The position numbers and the translations under genes were made by a program. A stretch of DNA of 64,000 nt, taken from Bradyrhizobium manausense (GTDB lineage Bacteria > Pseudomonadota > Alphaproteobacteria > Rhizobiales > Xanthobacteraceae). Under the pieces are notes generated by a model. It was not told where the DNA came from and did not search any database. It saw only the letters and a list, made by a program, of their open reading frames with translations. Numbering within the stretch: position 1 is the stretch's first letter; the number at the start of each line of letters is the position of its first letter. Shown one piece after another: positions 1 through 9,616 of this stretch. The stretch is taken from assembly GCF_018130615.1 (NCBI RefSeq), contig NZ_JAFCKB010000003.1, positions 372,001 to 436,000 on the forward strand, in the 5' to 3' direction.

Positions 1-159
1 CAGCAGGTCTCCTCCAACATCACCGACGTGCAGCGCGGTGCGACCGAGACCGGCACGGCCTCCTCGCAAGTGCTGTCGGCGGCGCAGATGCTGTCGAATG
101 ACTCGAGCCGGCTCAAGACCGAAGTCAGCAAGTTCCTGACCAACGTGCGCGCCGCATAG
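1..159 (+). CDS. Methyl-accepting chemotaxis protein, C-terminal end (partial)
   Basis: This is the last 52 codons of a chemoreceptor whose 5' part lies outside the window. The reading frame is open from base 1 and ends at TAG 157-159. The peptide runs [17 protein letters not shown], then a QMLSNDSSRLKTEVSKFL segment, ending in NVRAA. The same tail closes the next two chemoreceptors, so it is the distal cytoplasmic coiled coil of an MCP signalling domain. No CheR-tethering pentapeptide is present at the C terminus. It is followed directly by a strong terminator, so it belongs to a separate transcription unit from the next gene. Confidence 0.93.
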   Translation, partial: QQVSSNITDVQRGATETGTASSQVLSAAQMLSNDSSRLKTEVSKFLTNVRAA

Positions 160-187
160 GGCCGCACCTTCCGGTATCCATTTACGC

Positions 188-216
188 AAAGGGCGGCGCC
201 ATCGGCGCCGCCCTTT
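188..216 (+). terminator. Rho-independent terminator after the partial MCP
   Basis: Perfect 13-bp stem AAAGGGCGGCGCC (188-200), loop ATC, and its exact complement (204-216), followed by GCTTTTTG. GC-rich stem plus T-run is a textbook intrinsic terminator, 28 bp after the MCP stop. Confidence 0.88.
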
Positions 217-338
217 GCTTTTTGGGCAAGCGTCCGGGCATGCGGACATATTTTTCACGTGGGTCCTACGGTTCCAAATCTTTACGGGTTCCGAACCCTG
301 CGAATCCTAACTGATCGCAATGTTTCGGAGACTCAATC

Positions 339-2531
339 GTGAAGCTGCTTTCATTTTCTGCCATTCGCTCCATCCAATTGAAGATCGCTCTGATCGCCGG
401 ACTCTGCCTCGCGGTCACCTGTGTCGTTCTGATCGGCTACGGCCTGTTCTCGACGCAGAGCATGAACCAGTACGTGACCCGCGAGGTCATGCAACTGGTC
501 GACCAGCAGACCAAGGAGAGCCTGATGAACCGGGCCTCCACGGAAGCGAACGCCATCAAGGCCGAGCTGGAGGTCGGGTTCGACGCGGCGCGGACCACGG
601 CGCATGCCTTCGCGACTTTGGCAGACGAGAAGACAGGCACTCCCATTGCGGCGCGGCGGGCCCAATTCAACGCGCTGCTCCGCCACGTGCTCGAGCTCAA
701 TCCCGCCTTCAACGGCACCTACTCCGCCTGGGAGCCCGGTGCGCTGGATAACGACGACGTGTCGTTCAAGGGACGCAAGGAGGTTGGATCGGACAATACC
801 GGCCGCTTCCTGCCGTACTGGACCCGCAATGCCAACGGCGATATCGCGGTCCAGCCGCTGGTCGAGTACGACAGCAGCGAGCGGCATCCCAACGGTCTCG
901 TGAAGGGGGCCTGGTACATCAATCCGAACACGACGGGTAAGGAGAATATCCTCGGTCCGCTGCCTTACATCGTTCAGGGTAAGGCCGTCTTCCTGGCCAC
1001 CATGTCGGTTCCGGTCGTGATCGGCGGCAAGTTCCGCGGCGTTGCCGGCGCCGACTACAATCTCGACTTCGTCCAGAAGCTCGCCGTGAAGATCAACGGC
1101 TCGCTGTTCGAGGGCAAGGGCAAGGTCGCGATCCTCAACGATACCGGTCTGATCGTCGCCAACAGCGCCAACCAGGACGTGATCGGCAAGAACGCGTCGG
1201 AAGCCGACGCGCGCTGGAGCGAGAGTCTCGCCATCATCAAGGCCGGCAAGAGCACGGCGCAGGACGATCCCAAGTTCGCCAATATCGACATCTATGCGCC
1301 GATCCGCTTCGGGTTCACCGAGAATGCCTGGTCGGTCGTGATCTCGATCCCGCGCGACGTCGTGCTGGCGTCCGCGCGCCAGCTGGATGCTTCGCTGAGC
1401 GCCCGCGCGACGTCGAGCACGTTCTGGCAGCTCGGCGTCGGCCTCGTGATCGTGCTGGCGGCGATCTTCCTGATCTCGTTCGCCGCGCGCAAGATCGCGC
1501 GGCCGATCCAGGATTGCGCCAATTTCGCCGACGGCATCGCCAAGGGCGATTTCAATCAGCAGCTCGAGATCGATCAGGCCGGTGAAGTCGGTCGGCTCGC
1601 GACGTCGCTGAGCTCGATGCAGGGCGACATCAAGCGCAGCATCGAGCAGCGCGCCCAGGACCAGGCTGCAGCCGATCGTGAGCGCAAGCGGACCATGAAC
1701 GAGCTGGCCGACAGCTTTGAAGCGCAGGTCGGCGGCATCGTCGAGACGGTGTCGGCGGCATCCGGTGCGCTGGAGAGCTCGGCCGGAACGCTCAGCTCGA
1801 CCGCCGAGCGGGCGCAACAACTCACCAAGGTGGTTGCCGCCGCGTCCGATCAGGCGTCGGGCAACGTGCAGTCGGTGGCTTCGGCGACCGAGGAGATGGC
1901 TTCGTCGGTCGGCGAGATCAGCCGTCAGGTCCAGGAATCGGCGCGGATGGCGAGCGACGCGGTCGGCCAGGCACGCGCTACCACCGAGCGTGTCAGCGAA
2001 TTGTCCAAGGCGGCTGCCCGCATCGGCGACGTCGTCGAGCTCATCAACACCATCGCGGGCCAGACCAATCTGCTGGCGTTGAACGCCACCATCGAGGCGG
2101 CCCGCGCCGGAGAGGCCGGCCGCGGCTTCGCGGTGGTCGCCTCCGAAGTGAAGGCGCTCGCCGAGCAGACCGCGAAGGCAACCGGCGAAATCGGCCAGCA
2201 GATTTCCGGCATTCAAGTGGCGACCAACGACTCCGTCGGCGCCATCAAGGAAATCTCCTCAACCATCGAGCGCCTCTCTGAGATCTCGTCGGCGATTGCC
2301 GCCGCGGTGGAAGAGCAGGGCGCCGCGACCCAGGAGATCGCCCGCAACGTGCAGCAGGCGGCGCAGGGTACGCAGCAGGTCTCGTCCAACATCACCGACG
2401 TACAACACGGCGCGACTGAGACCGGAACGGCCTCCTCGCAGGTGCTGTCGGCGGCGCAAATGCTGTCGACCGACAGCGCCCGGCTCAAGAACGAAGTCAG
2501 CAAGTTTCTGACCAACGTCCGCGTGGCCTAG
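339..2531 (+). CDS. Methyl-accepting chemotaxis protein with periplasmic dCache-type sensor
   Basis: A 730-residue transmembrane chemoreceptor that would sense a periplasmic ligand and control CheA. Order: TM1 at about 14-37; a large periplasmic region with Cache features ([28 protein letters not shown]); TM2 at about 361-382; HAMP ([23 protein letters not shown]); and an MCP signalling domain whose hairpin tip ([20 protein letters not shown]) lies near 570-610. The GTG start at 339 follows CGGAG at 326-330. Length is normal for a dCache MCP. It is the second member of a tandem receptor array; its C-terminal 60 codons are nearly identical in DNA to those of its neighbours. No C-terminal CheR tether is seen. 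The ligand cannot be told from the sequence; dCache domains often bind amino acids or carboxylates. Confidence 0.93.
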   Translation: MKLLSFSAIRSIQLKIALIAGLCLAVTCVVLIGYGLFSTQSMNQYVTREVMQLVDQQTKESLMNRASTEANAIKAELEVGFDAARTTAHAFATLADEKTGTPIAARRAQFNALLRHVLELNPAFNGTYSAWEPGALDNDDVSFKGRKEVGSDNTGRFLPYWTRNANGDIAVQPLVEYDSSERHPNGLVKGAWYINPNTTGKENILGPLPYIVQGKAVFLATMSVPVVIGGKFRGVAGADYNLDFVQKLAVKINGSLFEGKGKVAILNDTGLIVANSANQDVIGKNASEADARWSESLAIIKAGKSTAQDDPKFANIDIYAPIRFGFTENAWSVVISIPRDVVLASARQLDASLSARATSSTFWQLGVGLVIVLAAIFLISFAARKIARPIQDCANFADGIAKGDFNQQLEIDQAGEVGRLATSLSSMQGDIKRSIEQRAQDQAAADRERKRTMNELADSFEAQVGGIVETVSAASGALESSAGTLSSTAERAQQLTKVVAAASDQASGNVQSVASATEEMASSVGEISRQVQESARMASDAVGQARATTERVSELSKAAARIGDVVELINTIAGQTNLLALNATIEAARAGEAGRGFAVVASEVKALAEQTAKATGEIGQQISGIQVATNDSVGAIKEISSTIERLSEISSAIAAAVEEQGAATQEIARNVQQAAQGTQQVSSNITDVQHGATETGTASSQVLSAAQMLSTDSARLKNEVSKFLTNVRVA

Positions 2532-2559
2532 CACTTCACACGACAGGCCGATCAACCGA

Positions 2560-2584
2560 CGAGCGGCGCAGAAGGCGCCGCTCG
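2560..2584 (+). terminator. Hairpin after MCP gene, terminator-like
   Basis: Perfect 10-bp stem CGAGCGGCGC (2560-2569), loop AGAAG, complement at 2575-2584, 28 bp after the MCP stop, the same distance as the terminator after the first MCP. The T-run is poor (ATTCGTTG), so termination strength is uncertain. Confidence 0.5.
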
Positions 2585-2597
2585 ATTCGTTGTGCCG

Positions 2598-2680
2598 GTC
2601 CCGGCGCAGATGTTGTCGCGTGACAGCAGCCGCCTCAAGCTCGAGGTCGGCAAGTTCCTGAACTCCGTCGCGCCGCCTGA
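2598..2680 (+). pseudogene. Fossil of an MCP C-terminal end
   Basis: Reading from 2598 gives [20 protein letters not shown] then LNSVA, matching the last residues of the MCP that ends at 4974 ([25 protein letters not shown]). The ancestral TGA survives at 2678-2680 but is one base out of frame because GTGCGCGCC has become GTCGCGCC. Nothing upstream of 2598 resembles a receptor. I infer the stump of a further MCP gene lost by deletion or by recombination between tandem copies. The whole 2532-2877 gap holds only the hairpin at 2560, this remnant and the ribosome-binding region of the next MCP. Confidence 0.75.
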
Positions 2681-2877
2681 GCGGAAACGTAAGCAGGCGG
2701 ATTGCGACTTTGGCGTCATCGGCGGGCAACGATTTGATAAGCATATGAAGGGACGCCCTAAGCCGGGCGACCGTACTTTGACGTGAGACAACGTCGCGTT
2801 GCCGGTGTCAGCTATTTCTTCCCAGGGTCGACCCTTCCGTTTGGAGGAAGCGGCGCTCCGAGAGAAGGAAGCCAGCG

Positions 2878-4974
2878 GTGCATCTCAGAATAGGCAGGGT
2901 ACTACCGGTCATCATTTCGGCACTTGCCTTGATGGGGGTGGCGGCGACCGGCTACACGGCCGTTCGCGCCTACCACGACCGGCACGAAGCCGTGGTCTTT
3001 GTCGGCCTTAACGGCATTTCGCAGTCGTTGTTGCGAAGTGCCGGGCAATGGGCCCAGGAGCGCGGCATGACCAATGCGGCGCTGAATTCTCCCGAGGTGA
3101 TTTCCGGTGATCGACGCACGGAAATCGATCGCGTGCGCGCGACTTCAGATCAGGCGTTTCGGGATGCCGTGCAAGGTTTGCGCGGCGTGGCGGCGATGAA
3201 GGTCGCTGAACAGCGCATCGCTGAGGCGGAGCGGGCGCTTCAGGATTTCGAGCGCCTGCGTCGCAAGATCGATGCGGCTCTTGCGAAGCCCGGGCCGGAG
3301 CGGGATCCCGAGGTGGTCAAGGCCGTGGTCCCCTCCATCACCGAGTTGATCGAGGTCTCCGCCAACAGATTGCGCCTCACGTTGGAGACGCTGACCAGTT
3401 CGCCCTCGGCGGCCATGGCGCGCCTCGTCGGCCTTCGCCACCTGACCGCAGAAATGGCTGAGAATGCCGGTCGCGAGCGTGCGCTGCTCGGAGGCTTGAT
3501 CAGTTCGCGCACCAAGCTTGCCGCGGACGGCATTGGTCGGATCGCGACCTTCCGGGGCCACGTCGAGCTTGCCTGGGGAACGGTTGCTCCGATCGCCGAT
3601 CGCTCCGACGTTGCGTCGAAAATCGCATCCGCCATCAAGGCCGTGAACGAAGATTACTTTCAAACCTATGGTGCGCTGCGCTCCGACGTTCTCGCGACCG
3701 CTGCGAGTGGGGACTACAAGATCGGTGGCCGCGACTATATGAGCCGCGCGACGACAGCGATCGATTCCATCCTGGGGCTGGCGGATGCGATCGGCGCAGC
3801 CGCGGACGCGGAGGCTGCCGAACAGGAGAAGGCAAGCGCCTCGAATCTGGCCGTTAGTGCTGCGATCCTGTTCGCAAGCCTCGGCCTCGCAGTGCTGAGC
3901 TTCTGGGTCGCGGTTTCGCGGATCGTGCGTCCGCTCTCGGCGCTGACGGGGGCGATGGGCGAACTGGCGAGCGGAAATTTTGCGGTGGTTCTTCCCGGGC
4001 TTGGCCGCAAGGACGAAGTGGGTGACATGGCCCATGCGGTCGAGGTGTTCAAGGTCAAGGCCGAGGAGAAGGCGCACGAGGCTGCGGCCGCCAAGATCAG
4101 GCAGGATCAGGTCGCGGCGGAACAACGCCGCGCCGACATGCATAGGCTTGCCAGTCAGTTCGAGGCGGCTGTTGGCGAGATCGTCGATGCCGTAAGTTCG
4201 GCTTCGACCGAGTTGGAGGCCTCCGCCGGCGCAATGAACGTGACGGCCGCACGGGCACAGCAGCTTGCTGTCACCGTTGCCGATGGTTCGCAGGAGGCTT
4301 CTGCGAACGTCCAGTCCGTTGCGTCGGCGACCGAGCAACTGTCGTCCTCCGTCAACGAGATCGGCCGCCGGGTGCAGGATTCGGCGCGGATGGCCAACGA
4401 AGCGGTCGACCAGGTACGACTGACAAGTGGACAGATCGGCGAGTTATCGAAGGTGGCCGCCAAGATTGGCGACGTCGTCGAACTGATCGATGAGATCGCG
4501 GGGCAGACCAATCTGCTGGCTCTCAACGCCACGATCGAGGCGGCGAGGGCGGGCGAGGCCGGCCGCGGCTTCGCCGTGGTGGCCTCCGAGGTCAAGGCTC
4601 TTGCCGAGCAGACCGCGAAGGCGACCGGCGAGATCGGCCAGCAGATCACTGGCATCCAGTCGGCCACCCGGGAATCCGTCACGGCGATCCGCGACATCGG
4701 CGACACCATCTCCCGGCTGTCCGAGATCGCTGCGGCCATTGCTGCGGCCGTGGAGCAGCAGGGCGCGGCGACGCAGGAGATCGCACGAAACGTGCAGCAG
4801 GCGGCAAAGGGGGCGCAGCAGGCCTCATCCAATGTGGGCGAGGTCGAGCGCGGCGCCGCCGAGACCGGCGCGTCTTCGTCGCAAGTGCTGTCGGCGGCGC
4901 AGATGCTGTCGCGTGACTCCAATCGGCTCAAGCTTGAAGTCGGAAAGTTCCTGAACGTGGTGCGCGCCGCCTGA
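2878..4974 (+). CDS. Methyl-accepting chemotaxis protein with helical periplasmic domain
   Basis: A 698-residue chemoreceptor. Start GTG 2878 follows GAGAGAAGGA. TM1 is at about 7-28. The following ~290-residue periplasmic region is rich in alanine, arginine and glutamate with no beta-rich Cache pattern, so it looks like an all-helical sensor bundle. TM2 (about 322-345) leads into a HAMP domain ([22 protein letters not shown]) and a signalling domain with tip [20 protein letters not shown] near 541-580. The C terminus KFLNVVRAA is shared with its neighbours. It is the third receptor of the tandem array and differs from the 339-2531 receptor mainly in its sensor region. Ligand unknown. Confidence 0.92.
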   Translation: MHLRIGRVLPVIISALALMGVAATGYTAVRAYHDRHEAVVFVGLNGISQSLLRSAGQWAQERGMTNAALNSPEVISGDRRTEIDRVRATSDQAFRDAVQGLRGVAAMKVAEQRIAEAERALQDFERLRRKIDAALAKPGPERDPEVVKAVVPSITELIEVSANRLRLTLETLTSSPSAAMARLVGLRHLTAEMAENAGRERALLGGLISSRTKLAADGIGRIATFRGHVELAWGTVAPIADRSDVASKIASAIKAVNEDYFQTYGALRSDVLATAASGDYKIGGRDYMSRATTAIDSILGLADAIGAAADAEAAEQEKASASNLAVSAAILFASLGLAVLSFWVAVSRIVRPLSALTGAMGELASGNFAVVLPGLGRKDEVGDMAHAVEVFKVKAEEKAHEAAAAKIRQDQVAAEQRRADMHRLASQFEAAVGEIVDAVSSASTELEASAGAMNVTAARAQQLAVTVADGSQEASANVQSVASATEQLSSSVNEIGRRVQDSARMANEAVDQVRLTSGQIGELSKVAAKIGDVVELIDEIAGQTNLLALNATIEAARAGEAGRGFAVVASEVKALAEQTAKATGEIGQQITGIQSATRESVTAIRDIGDTISRLSEIAAAIAAAVEQQGAATQEIARNVQQAAKGAQQASSNVGEVERGAAETGASSSQVLSAAQMLSRDSNRLKLEVGKFLNVVRAA

Positions 4975-5041
4975 AATAGGCGGTCGCATGGCTGCGATGA
5001 CGTTTTCGCAGTGCGATAGCAGGGAAGTGAATGCAGGAAAG

Positions 5042-5067
5042 CCGCCGGAGGTTAGCGTTTCCGGCGG
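5042..5067. other. Intergenic hairpin between MCP and RND pump
   Basis: Eight-base stem CCGCCGGA (5042-5049) and TCCGGCGG (5060-5067) in the 169-bp gap. There is no T-run, so a terminator role is doubtful. Confidence 0.3.
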
Positions 5068-5143
5068 TGCTCGGGTAAAGGGGAATGGGGATCGCCGTGG
5101 GGGCGGATTCCGAATTCTCGTTTGACCTGGATTTGCCTGGCGC

Positions 5144-8100
5144 ATGATTGCTCTGGTCCGTATCGCCCTGAGCCGGCCCTACACGTTCGTCGTGCTCGCG
5201 CTTCTGCTGCTGATCATCGGACCGCTGGCGGCGCTGCGGACGCCGACCGACATCTTTCCGGACATTCGCATCCCCGTGATCGGCGTGGTCTGGCAGTATA
5301 CCGGCCTGCCGCCCGACCAGATGTCAGGCCGCATCACCACGCCGTTCCAGCGCGCGCTGACGACGACGGTCAATGACATCGAGCACATCACCGCCAATTC
5401 CTATAACGGCTTTGGCATCATCAAGATCTTCTTCCAGCCCAATGTCGACATCCGCACCGCCAACGCGCAGGTCACGGCGATCTCGCAGACGCTGATCAAG
5501 CAGATGCCGCCGGGCGCGACGCCACCCCTGATCCTGAACTACTCCGCCTCGACCGTGCCGATCATCCAGGTCGCGCTGTCGGGCGATGGCCTGACCGAGC
5601 AAAACCTCGCCGACATCGGCATCAACCAACTGCGCACGCCGCTGGTGACCGTGCCGGGCGCCGCGATCCCGTATCCCTTCGGCGGCAAGCAGCGCCAGAT
5701 CCAGATCGACCTCGATCCGACCGCGCTGCAGGCCCGAGGCCTGTCCGGCCAGGACGTCGCCAATGCGCTGGCCGCGCAAAACCTGATCACGCCGGTCGGC
5801 ACCCAGAAAATCGGGACCTTCGAGTACAATATCCAGCTGAACAACTCGCCGCTGAAGATCGACGAGCTCGGCAACCTGCCGATCAGGACCGTCAACGGCG
5901 CCATGGTCTATGTCCGCGACGTCGCAACCGTGCGCGACGGCAATCCGCCGCAGACCAACATCGTCCATGTCGACGGCAACCGCTCGGTGCTGATGATGGT
6001 GCTGAAGGCGGGCGCGACCTCGACGCTCGACATCATCGCCGGCATCAAGCAGAAGGTGATCGACGTCAAGGATCAGCTGCCGGATGCCTTGAAGATCGGC
6101 TTCATCGGCGACCAGTCGGTGTTCGTCCGCGGCGCGATCGAGGGCGTTGCCTTCGAAGGCGTGATCGCCGCGCTGCTCACCAGCGTCATGATCCTGTTGT
6201 TCCTCGGCAGCTGGCGCTCGACGATCATCATCGCGGTCTCGATCCCGCTGTCGGTGCTAGGTGCCATCGTCATGCTGTCGGCGATCGGCGAGACGCTCAA
6301 CATCATGACGCTCGGCGGGTTGGCGCTCGCCGTCGGCATCCTCGTCGACGACGCCACGGTGACCATCGAGAACATCAATTATCATCTCGAGCAGGGCAAG
6401 CCGGTCGAGCAGTCGATCCTCGACGGCGCCAACCAGATCGTGACGCCCGCCTTCGTCTCGTTGCTCTGTATCTGCATCGTGTTCGTGCCGATGTTCTTTC
6501 TCACCGGCGTCGCGCGATTCCTCTTCGTGCCGATGGCCGAAGCGGTGATGTTCGCGATGATGTGGTCATTCATCCTGTCGCGCACACTGGTGCCGACCAT
6601 GGCGAATTACCTGCTACACCCGCACGTGCATCACGAGGGCGAGCCGCCGAAGTCGCGCAATCCGCTGGTCTGGTTCCAGCGCGGTTTCGAGAGGCGATTC
6701 GAACGCATTCGTGGCGGATACCACGATTTGCTGGGGCTCGCGCTGGCGCACCGGATGGTATTCGTCGCCGGCTTCCTCTGCGTGGTCGGCGCGTCCTTCG
6801 CGCTGGTGCCGTTCCTGGGGCGCAACTTCTTCCCCGCCGTCGATGCCGGCAACATCCTGATGCACGTCCGCACTCAGGTCGGCACCCGCGTCGAGGAGAC
6901 CGCCAACCAGCTCGCCGACGTGCAGAAGGCGGTCCGCAAGCTGATCCCGGGCGAGATCGAGACCATGACCGACAACATCGGCATGCCGATCTCCGGCATC
7001 AACATGACCTATAACAACACCGGCGTGATCGGTCCGCAGGACGGCGACATCCAGATCAAGCTCAGGGAGGGCCACAAGCCGACCGAGGAGCATGTGAGGG
7101 TGCTGCGCGAGCAGCTGCCGCGGCTGTTTCCGGGCGTCAGCTTCGCGTTCCTGCCGGCCGACATCGTCAGCCAGATCCTGAATTTCGGCGCGCCGGCGCC
7201 GATCGACCTGCAGATCCGCGGCGCCAATCTCGGCGCCAATTTCGCTTATGCCAACAATCTGCTGGCCAAGATCCGCAGGATTCCCGGCGTTGCCGATGCG
7301 CGCATCCAGCAGTCTCCGAACGGTCCGACCTTCAACATCGATGTCGACCGGACCCGCGCGCAATATGTCGGCCTGACCGAACGGGACGTCACCAACAGCC
7401 TCGTGGTCAATCTCGCCGGCTCTTCGCAGGTCGCACCGACCTACTATCTCAACCCCGACAACGGCGTGTCCTATTCCATCGTGATGCAGACGCCGCAATA
7501 CCAGATCGATTCGCTCAGCGCGCTGCAGACGCTGCCGATCACCGCAGCCGGGAATTCGCAGTCGCCGATCCTCGGCGGTATCGCCGACATCAAGCGTTCG
7601 GTGTCGAGCGCGGTGGTGTCGCAATACGACATCCAGTCGATGGTGCAGATCTTTGCCACGACCTCGGGGCGCGATCTCGGCGCGGTGTCCAACGACATCC
7701 GCCAAGTGATCGCCGACACCGCCAAGGAGGTGCCGAAGGGCTCGTCCGTGGTGCTGCTCGGCCAGGTGCAGACCATGAACAGCGCCTTCACCGGCCTGTT
7801 GTTCGGCCTGCTCGGCGCCGTCGTGCTGATCTACTTCCTGATCGTCGTGAACTTCCAGTCCTGGTCCGATCCGTTCGTGATCATCACCGCATTGCCGGCC
7901 GCGCTCGCCGGCATCGTCTGGATGCTGTTCACGACCCAGACCACGCTGTCGGTGCCGGCGCTCACCGGCGCCATCATGTGCATGGGCGTTGCGACCGCCA
8001 ACAGCGTGCTCGTGATCTCCTTCGCCCGCGAGCGCTATCAGGAGCTCGGCGATCCCATCGCCGCGGCGCTCGAAGCCGGCTTCGTCCGGTTCCGGCCGGT

Positions 8101-8323
8101 GCTGATGACTGCGCTTGCCATGATCATCGGCATGGCGCCGATGGCGCTGGGGCTGGGTGAGGGCGGCGAGCAGAACGCGCCACTTGGCCGCGCCGTGATC
8201 GGCGGCCTGATCTTTGCGACTTTCGCCACGCTGATGTTTGTTCCCGTGGTGTTCAGCATGGTACACAAGAAACAAGGCGCCAAAGCCGCCGCCTCATTGG
8301 AGACTGCGCATGTCACCCACTGA
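5144..8323 (+). CDS. RND efflux transporter permease subunit
   Basis: A 1059-residue inner-membrane proton-driven exporter of the AcrB/MdtB (HAE-1-like) superfamily. Evidence: TM1 at about 11-30 followed by the PTDIFPDIRIPVIGVVW porter start; the proton-relay pair Asp402-Asp403 in TM4 (GILVDDATVTIENI); repeated porter and TM blocks in the second half (GLLFGLLGAVVLIYFLIV; MCMGVATANSVLVI); and normal family length. It is the first gene of a two-gene operon; the adaptor starts inside its last 14 bases. No outer-membrane channel gene is nearby, so it must use a TolC-like protein encoded elsewhere. No regulator adjoins it. Substrate unknown: drugs, plant phenolics or lipids are all possible. Confidence 0.93.
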   Translation: MIALVRIALSRPYTFVVLALLLLIIGPLAALRTPTDIFPDIRIPVIGVVWQYTGLPPDQMSGRITTPFQRALTTTVNDIEHITANSYNGFGIIKIFFQPNVDIRTANAQVTAISQTLIKQMPPGATPPLILNYSASTVPIIQVALSGDGLTEQNLADIGINQLRTPLVTVPGAAIPYPFGGKQRQIQIDLDPTALQARGLSGQDVANALAAQNLITPVGTQKIGTFEYNIQLNNSPLKIDELGNLPIRTVNGAMVYVRDVATVRDGNPPQTNIVHVDGNRSVLMMVLKAGATSTLDIIAGIKQKVIDVKDQLPDALKIGFIGDQSVFVRGAIEGVAFEGVIAALLTSVMILLFLGSWRSTIIIAVSIPLSVLGAIVMLSAIGETLNIMTLGGLALAVGILVDDATVTIENINYHLEQGKPVEQSILDGANQIVTPAFVSLLCICIVFVPMFFLTGVARFLFVPMAEAVMFAMMWSFILSRTLVPTMANYLLHPHVHHEGEPPKSRNPLVWFQRGFERRFERIRGGYHDLLGLALAHRMVFVAGFLCVVGASFALVPFLGRNFFPAVDAGNILMHVRTQVGTRVEETANQLADVQKAVRKLIPGEIETMTDNIGMPISGINMTYNNTGVIGPQDGDIQIKLREGHKPTEEHVRVLREQLPRLFPGVSFAFLPADIVSQILNFGAPAPIDLQIRGANLGANFAYANNLLAKIRRIPGVADARIQQSPNGPTFNIDVDRTRAQYVGLTERDVTNSLVVNLAGSSQVAPTYYLNPDNGVSYSIVMQTPQYQIDSLSALQTLPITAAGNSQSPILGGIADIKRSVSSAVVSQYDIQSMVQIFATTSGRDLGAVSNDIRQVIADTAKEVPKGSSVVLLGQVQTMNSAFTGLLFGLLGAVVLIYFLIVVNFQSWSDPFVIITALPAALAGIVWMLFTTQTTLSVPALTGAIMCMGVATANSVLVISFARERYQELGDPIAAALEAGFVRFRPVLMTALAMIIGMAPMALGLGEGGEQNAPLGRAVIGGLIFATFATLMFVPVVFSMVHKKQGAKAAASLETAHVTH

Positions 8324-9506
8324 ACCCCGCTCCTCGGTATCGCGCCGGAAACTGGGTATTTTCAGCGTTGTGGCGCTGATCGTGGCTGGCCTCGTGGTTG
8401 GCACCGGCATCCGTGCGCGCGAGGATCAGGGCTCCAAGCTGAAGGAGTGGACCGACGACCAAGCCGTTCCCAGCGTTGCGGTGACTCTGCCGAACGCCAA
8501 GGCGCTCAATTCCACGATCGATCTGCCGGGCCGGCTCGAGGCCTATTATCGCGCTCCGATCTTCGCGCGTGTCTCCGGCTATCTCAAAAGCTGGAGCGCG
8601 GACATCGGCGCCCGGGTCAAGGCAGGTCAGGTGATCGCCGAGATCGAGGCGCCCGACCTCGACCAGCAGCTCTTGCAAGCACGCGCCGACCTCGCCAGCC
8701 AGCAGGCCAGCGCCAGGTTATCGGAGGCAACCCTGAACCGGCGCAAGACGCTGGTCGCCTCCAACTTCGTCTCCGCGCAGGAGATCGACGAGCGCACCGC
8801 GGATCTCTCCAACAAGAATGCGGCGGTCAATTCCGGAAAGGCCAACGTCGAGCGGCTCGAGGCGCTCGCCGGCTACAAGAAGATCACCGCGCCGTTCGAC
8901 GGCGTGGTCACGGCGCGCGATACCGACGTCGGTGCGCTGATCAATGCCGGCGGCGGCGCGGGGCCGGCGATGTTCGTGGTCTCCGACATCACCAAGCTGC
9001 GCGTCTACGTCAACGTGCCCCAGAACTACGTACCGGCGATCAAGATCGGCGCCAAGGCCACGATCGCGCTGCCGGAGTATCCCAACCGGAATTTCCAGGC
9101 GACCGTGGAAGCGTCCTCGCAGGCCGTGGACGTCGCGTCAGGCACCACGCGTATGCAGCTTGGCCTCGACAATTCCAGCGGCGAGCTGATGCCCGGCGGC
9201 TATGCCAGCGTGAAGCTCGGCCTGCAGCGCGACTCCGCGCCGTTGAGCATTCCCGCCAGCGCGTTGATCTTCAACGGCAGCGGCCTGCGCGTCGCGACGG
9301 TGGGCACCGACGACAAGGTGCTGTTCAAGCCGGTGACCATCGCCCGCGATCTCGGCCGCGAGATCGAGCTTGCCTCGGGCATCGCGCCCGACGACCGTGT
9401 CATCACCGCGCCGCCGGACGGCCTGTCCGACGGCGATGCGGTTCGCGTCGTCGGCGCCGGCGGGAAACCGGCCACCGCGTCCGAGAAGCAGCCGCCGAAG
9501 AGCTAG
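8310..9506 (+). CDS. RND efflux periplasmic adaptor subunit (membrane fusion protein)
   Basis: A 398-residue HlyD/AcrA-type adaptor linking the permease to an outer-membrane channel. The ATG at 8310 follows TTGGAGA (8297-8303) and overlaps the permease stop by 14 bases, suggesting translational coupling; the in-frame upstream ATG at 8238 lies inside the permease and is unlikely. An N-terminal anchor is at about 14-33. Then come a lipoyl half-motif (GRLEAYYRAPIFARVSGYLK), an alpha-helical hairpin (QLLQARADLASQQASARLSE), the second lipoyl half (YKKITAPFDGVVTARDTDVG) and a beta-barrel (VYVNVPQNYVPAIKIGAKA). Confidence 0.93.
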   Translation: MSPTEPRSSVSRRKLGIFSVVALIVAGLVVGTGIRAREDQGSKLKEWTDDQAVPSVAVTLPNAKALNSTIDLPGRLEAYYRAPIFARVSGYLKSWSADIGARVKAGQVIAEIEAPDLDQQLLQARADLASQQASARLSEATLNRRKTLVASNFVSAQEIDERTADLSNKNAAVNSGKANVERLEALAGYKKITAPFDGVVTARDTDVGALINAGGGAGPAMFVVSDITKLRVYVNVPQNYVPAIKIGAKATIALPEYPNRNFQATVEASSQAVDVASGTTRMQLGLDNSSGELMPGGYASVKLGLQRDSAPLSIPASALIFNGSGLRVATVGTDDKVLFKPVTIARDLGREIELASGIAPDDRVITAPPDGLSDGDAVRVVGAGGKPATASEKQPPKS

Positions 9507-9515
9507 CGCAGGTGT

Positions 9516-9616
9516 CGTAGCTTCGGAGGGTGGTTTAGCGAAGCGTAACCCACCATTGGTGTCTCCGTGGACGCAACAGAGGTGGGTTACGCCTTCGGCT
9601 AACCCACCCTACGAAA
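9516..9616. repeat. Dispersed palindromic repeat, GGGTGGGTTA type
   Basis: Imperfect inverted repeat: GGTGGTTTAGCGAAGCGTAA near 9530 pairs with TTACGCCTTCGGCTAACCCA near 9587, with outer CGTA/TACG ends. It lies between convergent genes and its right arm forms the 3' end of the minus-strand thiolase-like gene. Confidence 0.75.

Noticed and set aside
351-2216. A 621-codon minus-strand open frame opposite the first complete MCP
   Set aside because: Composition is Arg/Leu/Asp/Gly-rich shadow of the GC-biased plus-strand gene; the plus strand has clear MCP domains throughout.
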